A stretch of 64,000 nucleotides of DNA, from the NCBI RefSeq assembly GCF_022414575.1, contig NZ_JADWYQ010000037.1:1-64000 (forward strand), read 5' to 3'. Positions 44,883 through 55,652 of the stretch are shown here, one piece after another. The translations under genes were made by a program, and so were the position numbers. The notes below the pieces were generated by a model. It did not search any database. It saw only the letters and a list, made by a program, of their open reading frames with translations, and was not told the origin of the DNA. Each line of letters opens with the position of its first letter. Within the stretch, counting starts at the first letter, position 1. Source of the stretch: Streptomyces sp. MUM 178J. GTDB taxonomy: Bacteria > Actinomycetota > Actinomycetes > Streptomycetales > Streptomycetaceae.

Positions 44883-46145
44883 CTACAGCCCCGGCGCGGG
44901 GAACGCCGCCATCAGCTCCGCGACCTCCGCCCGGACCGCCGTCAGCGCCGCCTCGTCGCCCGCCCGCGCCGCCGTCACACCGCGGTCGATCCAGTCGGCG
45001 ACCGCCGGCATGTGCGAGACGCCCAGGCCGCGGGAGGTCAGCGAGGGCGTGCCAATGCGGATGCCGGAGGGGTCGAAGGGCTTGCGGGGGTCGTACGGGA
45101 CGGTGTTGTAGTTGACGACGATCCCGGCGCGGTCGAGCGCCTTGGCCGCCGTCTTGCCGGGGACGTCCTTCCCGCTCAGGTCGATCAGGATCAGATGGTT
45201 GTCGGTGCCGCCGGAGACCAGGTCGAAGCCGCGGGCGGCGAGTTGCTCGGCCAGCGCGCGGGCGTTGGCGACGACGGCGTGGGCGTAGTCGCGGAAGGAC
45301 GGCTGGGCCGCCTCGTGGAGGGCGACGGCGATGGCGGCGGTGGTCTGGTTGTGCGGGCCGCCCTGGAGGCCGGGGAAGACGGCCTTGTCCACGGCCTTGG
45401 CGTGCTCCTCGCGGCACATCAGCATCGCGCCGCGCGGCCCGCGCAGGGTCTTGTGGGTGGTCGTGGAGACGACGTCGGCGTGCGGTGCGGGCGAGGGGTG
45501 CGCACCGCCCGCGACCAGGCCCGCGATATGTGCGATGTCGGCGACGAGCACCGCGCCCGCCTCGCGGGCGATCTCGGCGAAGGCGCCGAAGTCGATCGTG
45601 CGGGGCAGCGCCGTGCCGCCGCAGAAGATCAGCTTGGGACGTTCCTTGAGGGCGAGGTCGCGCACCTGGTCGAGGTCGATGAGCCCGGTGTCCTGACGTA
45701 CGCCGTACTGCACGCCGCGGAACCACGTTCCGGTGGCGGAGACGCCCCACCCGTGGGTGAGGTGGCCGCCCATCGGCAGTGCCATGCCCATCACGGTGTC
45801 GCCGGGCTCGGCGAAGGCGAGATAGACGGCGAGGTTGGCCGGGGAGCCGGAGTACGGCTGGACGTTGGCGTGGTCGACGCCGAAGAGCGCCGTGGCGCGG
45901 GCGGCGGCGAGCCGCTCGACCTGGTCGATGTTCTGCTGGCCCTCGTAGTAGCGGCGGCCCGGGTAGCCCTCGCTGTACTTGTTCTGCAGCACCGTGCCGG
46001 ACGCTTCGAGCACGGCCCGGGAGACGTAGTTCTCGCTGGGGATCAGACGGAGGGTGTCGGCCTGGAGCCGCTCCTCGGCGGCGACGAGCCGCGCGAGCTC
46101 CGGGTCCGCGGCGGCGAGGGCGGGGTGCGCGAGGGGAAGGGTCAT
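44883..46145 (-). CDS. glyA: Serine hydroxymethyltransferase
   Basis: 420 aa, the family length. Interconverts serine and glycine with transfer of a one-carbon unit to tetrahydrofolate. LIPSENYVS, GYPGRRYYEGQQNID, PYSGSPANLA, DIAHIAGLVA and the PLP Schiff-base Lys in VVSTTTHKTLRGPRG are all present. ATG 46145 lies about 11 nt after GGAGG. A ZTP riboswitch aptamer lies in the 5' leader, linking expression to one-carbon/folate status. Confidence 0.96.
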   Translation of the reverse strand: MTLPLAHPALAAADPELARLVAAEERLQADTLRLIPSENYVSRAVLEASGTVLQNKYSEGYPGRRYYEGQQNIDQVERLAAARATALFGVDHANVQPYSGSPANLAVYLAFAEPGDTVMGMALPMGGHLTHGWGVSATGTWFRGVQYGVRQDTGLIDLDQVRDLALKERPKLIFCGGTALPRTIDFGAFAEIAREAGAVLVADIAHIAGLVAGGAHPSPAPHADVVSTTTHKTLRGPRGAMLMCREEHAKAVDKAVFPGLQGGPHNQTTAAIAVALHEAAQPSFRDYAHAVVANARALAEQLAARGFDLVSGGTDNHLILIDLSGKDVPGKTAAKALDRAGIVVNYNTVPYDPRKPFDPSGIRIGTPSLTSRGLGVSHMPAVADWIDRGVTAARAGDEAALTAVRAEVAELMAAFPAPGL

Positions 46146-46203
46146 GGCGTCGGTGTCCTCCGGGTCGGTCCGTGGGCTCGAACAAGCTCGGTCGCGGTCC
46201 CGG

Positions 46204-46293
46204 GGTGCCCAGGCGGGGCGGCACCTCGTTCGTTCTTCCGCGCACGGTTTCCTCGGGGTCGTTTCCCCGTACGCCAGTCGCCGCGCGCGCCCC
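46204..46293 (-). promoter_or_regulatory. ZTP (pfl) riboswitch upstream of glyA
   Basis: On the minus strand the leader reads CGACTGGCG (46280-46272), a GGGG-AAACGA-CCCC hairpin (46268-46255), AGGAAACCGTGCGC closing P1 against GCGCGCGG, then after about 25 nt CCGCCTGGGCA (46216-46206). ACUGGCG and CCGCCUGGGCA are the invariant halves of the ZTP/pfl aptamer, whose pseudoknot binds ZTP/ZMP. ZTP accumulates when 10-formyl-THF is short, and glyA is a known target class. A CGAGC-TTGTT-CGAGC-type hairpin and GGAGG downstream suggest control of translation or termination; I did not resolve which. Confidence 0.85.
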
Positions 46294-46418
46294 ACAGCCT
46301 ATCGGGCGCCCCACAGGCAAGGTTTCTTCGTCCACACTGCGAGCGACGATAGAAGCAGAGGCGGATCCCGCCTCTCGCCGTACGGCTTGTCTCAGCTGCA
46401 CTACCGAACGGAGCCCGT

Positions 46419-47636
46419 GTGTCGACCACGCAGACAACGCAGAGTGCCATCGCTGCCGCCGAGGCGCACAGCGCGCACAACTACCATCCGCTGCCCGTCG
46501 TCGTCGCCACCGCGGACGGCGCATGGATGACCGATGTCGAGGGACGCCGCTATCTCGACATGCTCGCCGGGTACTCGGCGCTCAACTTCGGCCATGGGAA
46601 CCGCCGGCTGATCGACGCGGCCAAGGCGCAGTTGGAGAGAGTCACCCTCACCTCGCGTGCTTTCCACCACGACCGGTTCGGCGAGTTCTGCGCGCGGCTG
46701 GCCGAGCTGTGCGGCATGGAGATGGTGCTGCCGATGAACACGGGCGCGGAGGCGGTGGAGACCGCAGTGAAGACCGCGCGGAAGTGGGGGTACCGGGTCA
46801 AGGGCGTCCCGGACAACATGGCGAAGATCGTGGTCGCCGCGGACAACTTCCACGGCCGCACGACGACGATCATCAGCTTCTCCACGGACCCCGAGGCCCG
46901 TGCCGACTACGGTCCGTACACGCCGGGCTTCGAGATCGTCCCGTACGGTGACGCGGCGGCGATGGAGGCGGCGCTGACCGACAACACGGTGGCGGTGCTG
47001 CTGGAGCCCATCCAGGGCGAGGCGGGGGTGCTGGTGCCGCCGCCCGGCTATCTGCAGCGGGTGCGGGAGCTGACGCGTGAGCGCGATGTGCTGTTCATCG
47101 CCGACGAGATCCAGTCCGGCCTCGGACGCACGGGACGGACCTTCGCCTGTGAGCACGAGGGCGTCGTGCCGGATGTGTATCTGCTGGGCAAGGCGCTGGG
47201 CGGCGGTGTGGTTCCGGTGTCGGCGGTGGTCTCCTCCGCGGCGTTGCTCGGTGTGCACCGCCCGGGCGAGCACGGCTCGACCTTCGGAGGCAATCCGCTG
47301 GCGTGCGCGGTCGCTCTGGAGGTGATCGCCATGCTCCGCACCGGCGAGTACCAGCAGCGCGCCGCCGAACTGGGCGAGCACCTCCACCACGAGCTGGGCC
47401 TGCTGACGGGCGGCGGCGCGGTGGAGGCGGTCCGCGGGCGCGGGCTGTGGGCGGGCGTCGACATCTCGCCCTCGCATGGCACGGGCCGGGAGATCTCCGA
47501 GAAGCTGCTGGACCGCGGCGTCCTGGTGAAGGACACCCACGGCTCGACGATCCGCATCGCCCCGCCGCTGGTGATCAGCAAGGAGGACCTGGACTGGGGG
47601 CTGGACCAGCTGCGGGCGGTGCTGGCGGGGGGCTGA
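46419..47636 (+). CDS. rocD: Ornithine aminotransferase
   Basis: 405 aa class III PLP aminotransferase. AHNYHPLPVVVATADGAWM at the start and VLPMNTGAEAVETAVKTARKWGY are typical of ornithine-oxoacid aminotransferases. The PLP-binding region includes FIADEIQSGLGRTG and the Schiff-base Lys in LLGKALGGG; HGSTFGGNPLA follows. Converts ornithine to glutamate semialdehyde. GTG 46419 follows CGGAG. Divergent from glyA. Confidence 0.9.
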   Translation: MSTTQTTQSAIAAAEAHSAHNYHPLPVVVATADGAWMTDVEGRRYLDMLAGYSALNFGHGNRRLIDAAKAQLERVTLTSRAFHHDRFGEFCARLAELCGMEMVLPMNTGAEAVETAVKTARKWGYRVKGVPDNMAKIVVAADNFHGRTTTIISFSTDPEARADYGPYTPGFEIVPYGDAAAMEAALTDNTVAVLLEPIQGEAGVLVPPPGYLQRVRELTRERDVLFIADEIQSGLGRTGRTFACEHEGVVPDVYLLGKALGGGVVPVSAVVSSAALLGVHRPGEHGSTFGGNPLACAVALEVIAMLRTGEYQQRAAELGEHLHHELGLLTGGGAVEAVRGRGLWAGVDISPSHGTGREISEKLLDRGVLVKDTHGSTIRIAPPLVISKEDLDWGLDQLRAVLAGG

Positions 47637-47962
47637 CGGGCCGGGGCTTGTTTCCGGGGGCTCTGCCCCCGGACCCCGCGCCTCAGTCTCCCCCGGACTC
47701 CGTCCGGCGGGCGCCCCCAGCCGGGGCTGGAGTCTCCAGCCTGTTGGGGGCGCCTCCGTAGGGGTGCCCCTGGGGGCGTGGGGGTACCCCTGGGGGCACC
47801 TCCGTGGGGGTACCCCCGGACGAAGTCTGGGGGAGGAGTCTGGGGGAGGTAGCCGGGGGAGTTTGCGGACACGGCCTCCAGACCCGTACGGGCGTCCGGG
47901 GGCTTGGCTCCGGTTCCGGGAAGGGGCGGGGTGGGGTGGGGGAACAACGCCCACCGCGGGCG
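47637..47962. other. 326-bp convergent gap with repeat elements
   Basis: No gene. Several imperfect palindromes (for example CCAGCCGGGGCTGG near 47719) run into copy 2 of the dispersed element at 47791-47863. The aminotransferase and glutathionylspermidine-synthase-like genes converge here. Confidence 0.55.
47791..47863. repeat. Dispersed intergenic repeat, copy 2
   Basis: Matches 38070-38129 almost base for base over the first 45 bp, then carries a 13-bp tandem duplication (GGGAGGAGTCTGG-type) before the shared GGTAG-C-GGGGGAGTT end. Confidence 0.9.
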
Positions 47963-49162
47963 CTACCCGCCCTCCCCCGGGAGGATCACATGCGGCAGGA
48001 ACCGCGCGTACCCGTCCGTCACCAGCCCCGCCGACTCCCGGATGCCCAGCCCCGCCGCCTCGTCCTCCACCACCCACGCGCCGAGCACCACCCGGTTCCC
48101 GTCGAAGTCGGGCAGCGGGGCCAGTTCCTGGTAGCAGCGGGCCGAGTCGTGTGCGACACCCGGCGGAACGCCCGGTTCATGGACGGTGACGCCCTCGCCC
48201 TCGCGGCCCAGGAGCGGCTTGGCCACATAGCCGGGGCCCGAGGCCAGTTCGCGGGGGCCGTCGAGGTAGGCGGGCAGCAGGTTGGGGTGGCCCGGGTACA
48301 GCTCCCAGAGGATCGCCAGCAGCGCCTTGTTGGACAGCAGCATCTTCCAGGCGGGTTCGATCCAGCAGGTGGAGCCCGTGCCGCCGCCGTTGTCGAGGGT
48401 GTCGAGGACGTGCGGGCCGAAGTCGTCGGCGACCAGCCACTCCCAGGGGTACAGCTTGAAGCAGCTGCGGATGAAGCGGAGCCGGTCGTCGACGAAGCGG
48501 CCCGACAGCCGGTCCCAGCCGATCTGCTCGACGGACAGGGCCTCCGTCTCCAGGCCAGCCTGCTGGGCCGTCTCCCGCAGATAGGCGACGGTCATCAGGT
48601 CCTCGCCGGTCTCGTCCCCTTCGGTGTGGACGAAGTGGACGGGGCCGGGCGGCAGCAGCGCCGACTGGCGCTTCCAGGCGGCGACGAGCCGTTCGTGGAG
48701 GGAGTTCCACTGGTCGGCGCCGGGGAAGCGTTCCTCCATCCAGAACCACTGCGGGCTGGCCGCCTCCACCAGGGAGGTCGGGGTGTCGGCGTTGTACTCC
48801 AGCATCTTGGCGGGCCCGGCGCCGTCGTACCGCAGGTCGAACCGCCCGTACACCGAGGGAAGTTCGGCGCGCCGCCGCCAGGACTCGGCGATCAGCGCGG
48901 CGAGCCGGGGATCGGTGACGCCCAGTTCGGCGAAGCGCTCGCGCTCCACGATGTGCGCTGCCGCGGCAAGGCACATGGCGTGGAGTTCCTCGACGGCCTC
49001 CTCCAGCGCCTCGACCTCGGGCAGGGTGAAGGAGTAGTAGGCGCTCTCGTCCCAGTACGGGCGGAGCGAACCGTCCGGGTGGCGGGTGAGGGGGTAGACG
49101 CATCCCTGTTCCTCGACGGTCTCCTGCCAGCCGGGGCGCGGGGTGATCGTATGGCGTCGCAT
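47963..49162 (-). CDS. Glutathionylspermidine synthase-family (YgiC/YjfC-like) ATP-grasp protein
   Basis: 399 aa. Family blocks: GRFDLRYDG, MLEYNADTPTSLVEA, EWLVADDFGP, EPAWKMLLSNKALLAILWELYPGHPNLLPAY, VAKPLLGREGEGV and the C-terminal LGAWVVEDEAAGLGIRES. The paired Lys/Arg and Glu/Asn ATP-grasp residues in KMLLSNKA and YVAKPLLGREG look intact, so it should form an amide bond on a peptide or polyamine; substrate unknown. The start is ATG 49162, 10 bp after a small lipoprotein gene. The same pairing (ygiB-ygiC) is known in Escherichia coli. Confidence 0.85.
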   Translation of the reverse strand: MRRHTITPRPGWQETVEEQGCVYPLTRHPDGSLRPYWDESAYYSFTLPEVEALEEAVEELHAMCLAAAAHIVERERFAELGVTDPRLAALIAESWRRRAELPSVYGRFDLRYDGAGPAKMLEYNADTPTSLVEAASPQWFWMEERFPGADQWNSLHERLVAAWKRQSALLPPGPVHFVHTEGDETGEDLMTVAYLRETAQQAGLETEALSVEQIGWDRLSGRFVDDRLRFIRSCFKLYPWEWLVADDFGPHVLDTLDNGGGTGSTCWIEPAWKMLLSNKALLAILWELYPGHPNLLPAYLDGPRELASGPGYVAKPLLGREGEGVTVHEPGVPPGVAHDSARCYQELAPLPDFDGNRVVLGAWVVEDEAAGLGIRESAGLVTDGYARFLPHVILPGEGG

Positions 49163-49172
49163 CGCCGGCCCC

Positions 49173-49484
49173 TCAGCCGCCGCCGGTGCGGGAGCAGCCG
49201 AAGCCGCCGCGGTCGACCGCGGACTTGCTGAAGCTGCCGCCCTCGACCTTGCCGTCCCGGACCGATCCGCCGTAGTAGTACGAGCCGCCTCCGGAACCGC
49301 TCGATCCGCTGCTGCTGCCGCTGCTGCCGCTGCTCTCGCACCGGTAGTCGGGCAGCTTCTCCCGCGTCAGCGGGTCGACACACCGTTTGTCCGGCTCGGA
49401 GCCGCAGGAGGTGATCGTCGCCGCGAGCACCCCCATCCCGCCGAGCACCACCGTGCTCGACCTCAACCGCCGTCGTACACCCAT
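49173..49484 (-). CDS. Small Ser/Gly-rich lipoprotein paired with the ATP-grasp enzyme
   Basis: 103 aa. Arg-rich start, hydrophobic stretch (STVVLGGMGVLAATI) and Cys of ITSCGS as probable lipidation site. The mature part has two more Cys (RCVDPLT, YRCESS), a run of Ser/Gly, a Tyr-Tyr-Tyr-Gly-Gly segment and a final Cys. Short Ser/Tyr/Gly-rich lipoproteins next to YgiC-type synthetases (YgiB, DUF1190) are known; this one may be the substrate or partner. ATG 49484 is chosen; longer starts lack a signal-like N terminus. Confidence 0.7.
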   Translation of the reverse strand: MGVRRRLRSSTVVLGGMGVLAATITSCGSEPDKRCVDPLTREKLPDYRCESSGSSGSSSGSSGSGGGSYYYGGSVRDGKVEGGSFSKSAVDRGGFGCSRTGGG

Positions 49485-49732
49485 CCGCGTCCGCCCCCGT
49501 TCTTCTGCGCACACGCTTCGTCCGCTGCGCACGTTCAAGTTTTCGGAACGCCGCACAGACTAGGGCCAGGCGCCAGAGCTCTGCACAGCGCCTCCAGCGC
49601 ACCGGGCCGGGCGTTGTCCGAGGGGGTGGCGCTGCGCAGTCGCATCCCCCGTACACGGCGGTCGTACGCGCCCGAAGCGATGGACTCGGCGAGCGTCAAC
49701 GGGTCCGGCGTGACTCGGCGCCGCCGACGCGG

Positions 49733-49773
49733 CGGGGCGGGCCGGGGCTCGCGATGAGCCCCGGCCCGCCCCG
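49733..49773 (-). terminator. Terminator after the betaine-transport operon
   Basis: Perfect 18-bp stem (CGGGGCGGGCCGGGGCTC and complement) with a GCGAT loop, 44 bp past the binding-protein stop. A smaller CCAGGTGT/ACACCTGG palindrome lies between. Confidence 0.85.
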
Positions 49774-49816
49774 GGAGGTCACACCAGGTGTCACACCTGG
49801 CGTCGTCCGCCGCGCC

Positions 49817-50770
49817 TTACTTCGGCAGCCAGGCCTTCCACTTGTCCTCGTTGTCCGCGATCCACTTCTTCGCGGCGTCCTCGCTGGACATCTTGTCCTG
49901 GGCGACGTACTTGGCGACCAGGTTCTGGTCCTCGGTGGACCAGTTGAAGTTCTTCAGGAACTTGGCGGCGTCGCTGTCCTCCTTGGCGAAGTCCGCGTTC
50001 ATCCACTTCTTCAGCGGCACCTCGGGGTAGGCGCACGCGACCTTGTTCTCGTCGGCGTCGCAGCCCTCCTTGTACTCGGGCAGCTTGACCTCGACGAGGT
50101 CGATGGTGGCGTTCATCCACTGCGGGGTCCACCAGTAGGTCAGGAACGGCTTCTTCGCCTTGTACAGCTGCTCCAGCTGCGCCAGGTGCGTGGCCTCCGC
50201 GCCCGCCTCGATCGGCTGGTAGTTCAGCTTCAGGTTCTTGATCAGGGCATTGTCGTTGGAGACATACGACGGGTCACCCTTGATGAACTGGCCCTTGTCG
50301 CCGCTCTCCGGGGTCTTGAACAGGTCGGCGTACTTGTTCAGGTTCTTGTAGTCGGTGATATCCGGGTTCTCGTCGACCACGTACTTGGGCACGAACCAGC
50401 CGATGTGGCCGACCACGCCGAGGTCGCCCGCGGCGACGACGGTCTTGTTGCCGTCGACGTACCGCTTGACCTCCTCCGGGTGGCCCCAGTCCTCCAGGAT
50501 GGCGTCGATCTTGCCCTGGCTCATCGCGTCCCAGGCCGGGGTCTCGTCCATCTGCTTGGTCTCGACCTTGTAGCCGAGTTCGCTCTCCAGCAGCTCCTTG
50601 GCCACGGCCGTGTTGACCTCCGCGCCGACCCAGGACGGCGTATGGAGTCTGACGGTCTTGTCCCCGCCCTTGCTGCCGCCGGTCTCGGCGGCGCTGCACG
50701 CGCTCAGGGCGACGAGGGAGAGCACGCCTGTGGCGGCGATCGCGGAACGGCGAATGATGCGCTTGTTCAT
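49817..50770 (-). CDS. Glycine betaine/choline-type ABC transporter substrate-binding lipoprotein
   Basis: 317 aa. Lipobox LSACSAA with Cys 25. The mature protein is an OpuAC/ProX-type type II periplasmic-binding fold: KTVRLHTPSWVGAEVNTAVAKELLESELGY, a DEGPAW-like DETPAWDAMSQGKID and repeated Trp residues (WWTPQW) fit the aromatic cage for a quaternary ammonium. Last gene of the betB-betA-ATPase-permease-binding-protein operon. Confidence 0.88.
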   Translation of the reverse strand: MNKRIIRRSAIAATGVLSLVALSACSAAETGGSKGGDKTVRLHTPSWVGAEVNTAVAKELLESELGYKVETKQMDETPAWDAMSQGKIDAILEDWGHPEEVKRYVDGNKTVVAAGDLGVVGHIGWFVPKYVVDENPDITDYKNLNKYADLFKTPESGDKGQFIKGDPSYVSNDNALIKNLKLNYQPIEAGAEATHLAQLEQLYKAKKPFLTYWWTPQWMNATIDLVEVKLPEYKEGCDADENKVACAYPEVPLKKWMNADFAKEDSDAAKFLKNFNWSTEDQNLVAKYVAQDKMSSEDAAKKWIADNEDKWKAWLPK

Positions 50771-50835
50771 GAGGGGGATCCTTTTTCTTACGGGGTGTAA
50801 CGGGGGGTGGCGTTACGGGGGGCTAGGGGTTGTGG

Positions 50836-52889
50836 CTACTTGCCGGACGCTCCGGACGCGGGGGATGCCGCGGCGCGGGACGTCGGCTGGGTCAGCTTGT
50901 CGAGCATCAGTCCGAGGCAGACGATCGCGACACCCGCGATCAGGCCGCTGCCCAGTTCGCTGCCCTTCAGTCCTTCGACGACGTCGAAACCGAGGCCGCC
51001 GCCGCCCACGAGGCCGCCGATGACGACCACCGCGAGCACCAGCACCACGCCCTGGTTGACCGCGACCAACAGCGCGGGGCGCGCCAGCGGCCACTGGACC
51101 TGGACGATCTGCTGCCAGGAGCGGGCGCCGAGCGAGCGGGAGGCCTCCAGCGTCGCCGGGGAGGCTGTCTTCAGGCCCTGCGCGGTGATGCGGACGACGG
51201 CGGGCAGCGCGTAGATCGCCGCCGCCGCGATGGCCGCGGCCCGGCCGGCGTTGAACAGCTGGACCACCGGGATCAGATAGATGAACTGCGGCATCGTCTG
51301 CATGGTGTCCAGCACCGGCCGCAGCAGCCGCTCCACGACCGGGACACGCGCGGCCAGGATGCCGATCGCGAAGCCCAGCAGCAGGGTGATCGCCAGCGCC
51401 ACCACGACCTGCGACAGGGTGTGCATCGACTTGTCCCAGACGCCGAGCACGCCGACGGCGCCCAGCGACACAGCGGCGGTGACCGCTCCGCGCCAGGTGC
51501 CGACCAGCAGCGCGGCAGCTGCGGCCAGCAGCACCATGGCCCACCACGGCACGGCGAGCATGCCCTCGCGCACCGGGTTGAGCACCCAGGTGGTGAAGTT
51601 GCCGGCCCATTCGCTGGTGCCGCCGAGGACGGGCACATCGGTGTAGAACGCGCCGACGACCCAGTCCATGAAGCGGTTCAGCGGCTCGGCGAAGTCAAAC
51701 GTCCACGCCTCGGGCCACTCGCGCTGGACAAGCTGCCCGGCGACGATCGCGGCGACGGCGCCGCCGCCCGCGATGAGTGCGGTCTTCCGCCCGTCTCCGG
51801 GGGCCGGCGCCTTCCGGCCGGGCTGCGCCTCGGACCTGACGCCGGCGGCCGCCGTCACCCGGTCGAGCCACACGGCGATCAGCACGATCGCGACGCCCGC
51901 GGCCAGGCCCATGCCGAAGTTCTTCCGGGACAGGGCCGTGAAGACGTTCTCACCCAGACCGCCCGCGCCGACGACGGAGGCGATGACCACCATGGACAGC
52001 GCCATCATGATCGTCTGGTTGAGGCCGAGCAGCATCTCCTTGCGGGCCAGCGGCAGCCGCGCGGTGCGCAGCCGCTGGAACTTGCTCGCGCCCAGCGAGG
52101 TGACGGCCTCCATGACCGTCGGGTCCGCTCCGCGCAGGCCCAGGGAGGTGAGCCGCACCATCGGCGGGGCCGCGTAGATCACGGTGGTGAGCAGCGCGGA
52201 CGGCGTGCCGGTGCCGAAGATCAGCACGAAAGGCAGCAGATACGCGAACGCGGGCAGCACCTGCATGGTGTCCAGCACCGGCCGCAGCGCCGACTGCACC
52301 CGGTCGCTGAGCCCGGCCGCGAGGCCGAGTACCACGCCGAGCAGTGCGGACGCGGCTACGGCCACGATCATCAGCGCGAGCGTCTCCATCGCCGGGTCCC
52401 ACAGGCCCATCAGCCCGATCGCGCCGAGCGAGCCCACGGTGACGCCGGCGACGCGCAGGCCCCGGCGGCCGGCCCCGGCGGCGTACCAGGCGCCCACCGT
52501 GGCGAGGGCCAGCACGCCGACCCAGCCGAGCGAGGTCAGCAGCGAGGAGACCGCGTCCACCGAGTCGGTGGCGAAGTTGGAGATATGCAGCAGGAAGTAG
52601 AGGAACAGCGGGTGGGAGTCGCGGTTGGCGATCACCCAGTCCGCGAACGAGTCGAGCGGTGCGACGAGGTCGACGGTCCAGCCGTCGTGCCAGCCGCCGC
52701 CCCAGATCAGCGCGCTGACCGGCAGCACGACCGCCAGGCCGAGCAGCGTCAGCCAGGTGACGGACGACCGGCCGCCGCCCAGGGCGCCGAACAGGCCCGC
52801 CGCCCCGCCGGACCGCGCGTCCGCGACCTTGTCCGCAACGTTGCCGGCCCCCTTGTCGACAGCCCCCTTGTCCTTGACAACCGTGTCCG

Positions 52890-52893
<4 letters not shown>
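50836..52893 (-). CDS. Double-length fused betaine ABC permease
   Basis: 685 aa containing two complete ProW-type permease domains in tandem. The EAA loop appears twice: [21 protein letters not shown] near residue 275 and [21 protein letters not shown] near residue 605. Each domain has about six helices and the halves are clearly diverged, so this is not a recent duplication. A polypeptide of this form would supply both membrane halves of the importer. The ATG start overlaps the ATPase stop. A much longer open frame upstream is an antisense-frame artefact of the ATPase gene. Confidence 0.9.
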
Positions 52894-54040
<1,147 letters not shown>

Positions 54041-54044
<4 letters not shown>

Positions 54045-55582
54045 CGGGTCTCGCCCCTCGTGTCGGCGGCATGGGCTTCGGTGAGCAGCTCCGCGCACTT
54101 CTCGCCGACCATCAGCACGCCGATCATCGGGTTGACGGCGGTCATGGTCGGGAACACGGACGCGTCGGCGATGCGGATGCCGTTCAGGCCCCGGATCTTC
54201 AGCTCCGGGTCGACTACGGCGAGTTCGTCGTCCGAAGCGCCCATCTTGCAGGTGCCCGCCGGGTGGTACACGGTGTGCGCCACCTTGCGCGCGTACTCGC
54301 TCAGCTCCTCGTCGCCGACGACGTCCGGGCCGGGGCAGACCTCGCGCTTGAGCCAGCCGGCCAGCGGCTCGGTCTTGGCGATCTCACGGGCGATGCGGAT
54401 GCCGTCGACCAGGGTGCGGCCGTCGTAGTCCTCCTCGTCCGTGAAGTAGCGGAAGTCCAGGGCCGGCTTGACCTCGGGGTCGGCGCTGGTCAGGTAGAGG
54501 CGGCCGCGGCTGCGCGGCTTGGGGATGTTCGGCGTCATCGACACCCCGTGCTCGGGCCGCTCGTAGCCCAGGCGCTCGGGGTTGTCGGTGAACGGGATCT
54601 GGTAGAAGTGGAACATCAGGTCCGGGCCCCGGGATTCGGGGTCGCGGCGCACGAACAGACCGGCGTCGCTGTCCATCGCCGAGTTCTCGGGGATCGGGCC
54701 GTTCGTCTCCCACACGATCACCGATTCGGGGTGGTCGAGCAGGTTCTCGCCGACGCCCTTCAGGTCGTGCAGCACGGGGATGCCGAGCTTCTGAAGGTCC
54801 TCGCGCGGGCCGATGCCGGAGTGCATCAGCAGCCGCGGGGTGTCCACCGCGCCGGCGCAGACGAGGACCTCGCGGCGGGCCTCGACGAGCTGCTCCTCGC
54901 CGTCCTTGGTGCGGATGTGCACGCCCTTTGCGCGCGTGCCGTCGAGCTCCAGCTTGAACGCCCAGGTCTCCAGCGCGATGTGCAGGTTCGGGCGGTCCAG
55001 GAAGGGGTGCAGATACGCCACCGAGGCGGAGGAGCGCTTGTTGTTCTCCGGGTGGTAGGCGAGGTCGAAGAAGCCGACGCCCTCGTGGAACGGCTTCTTG
55101 TTGAAGCCCTCGACGCGCGGCACGTCGAGCGCGGACTGCGCGGCGTCGACGAAGTCGCGGGCGATGGCGTTCCGGTCGGCCTCGTCGACCGCGACGACGT
55201 TGTTGCGCAGCTTGCCGAAGTACGGGGCCATCGACGCGGCGTCCCAGCCGTCCGCCCCGGCCTCGGCCCACTCGTCCCAGTCGGACGGCAGCGGCTGGAA
55301 GGCGATGAGCGTGTTGTGCGAGGAGCACCCGCCCAGGACGCGGGCGCGGCTGTGCCGGATGTGGGAGTTGCCGCGCGGCTGCTCGGTGGTCGGGTAGTCG
55401 TAGTCGAGTTCGCCGCCGAGCAGCCCCATCCAGCGGCGCAGGGTCAGCACGTCGTCACGGTCGACGTCGCTCGGGCCGCCCTCGATGACGGCGACGGTGA
55501 CGTCGGGGTCCTCGGTGAGTCGGGAGGCGATCACCGAGCCGGCGGTGCCGCCGCCGACGATGACGTAGTCGTACATGGGCAT
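54041..55582 (-). CDS. betA: GMC oxidoreductase, probable choline dehydrogenase
   Basis: 513 aa. N-terminal FAD site [31 protein letters not shown] signature 1; [18 protein letters not shown] signature 2; [11 protein letters not shown] with the catalytic His; and [14 protein letters not shown] at the end. BetA-type position in an operon with betaine aldehyde dehydrogenase and a betaine importer supports oxidation of choline to betaine aldehyde. Other alcohols cannot be excluded. Confidence 0.85.
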
Positions 55583-55652
55583 GTGGTGCTCCTGGTGGTG
55601 CTCGAAGTCTGAGGGGTCGCTTGCGCGGTGCGGGCCCGGCCGGCTGACGGGG

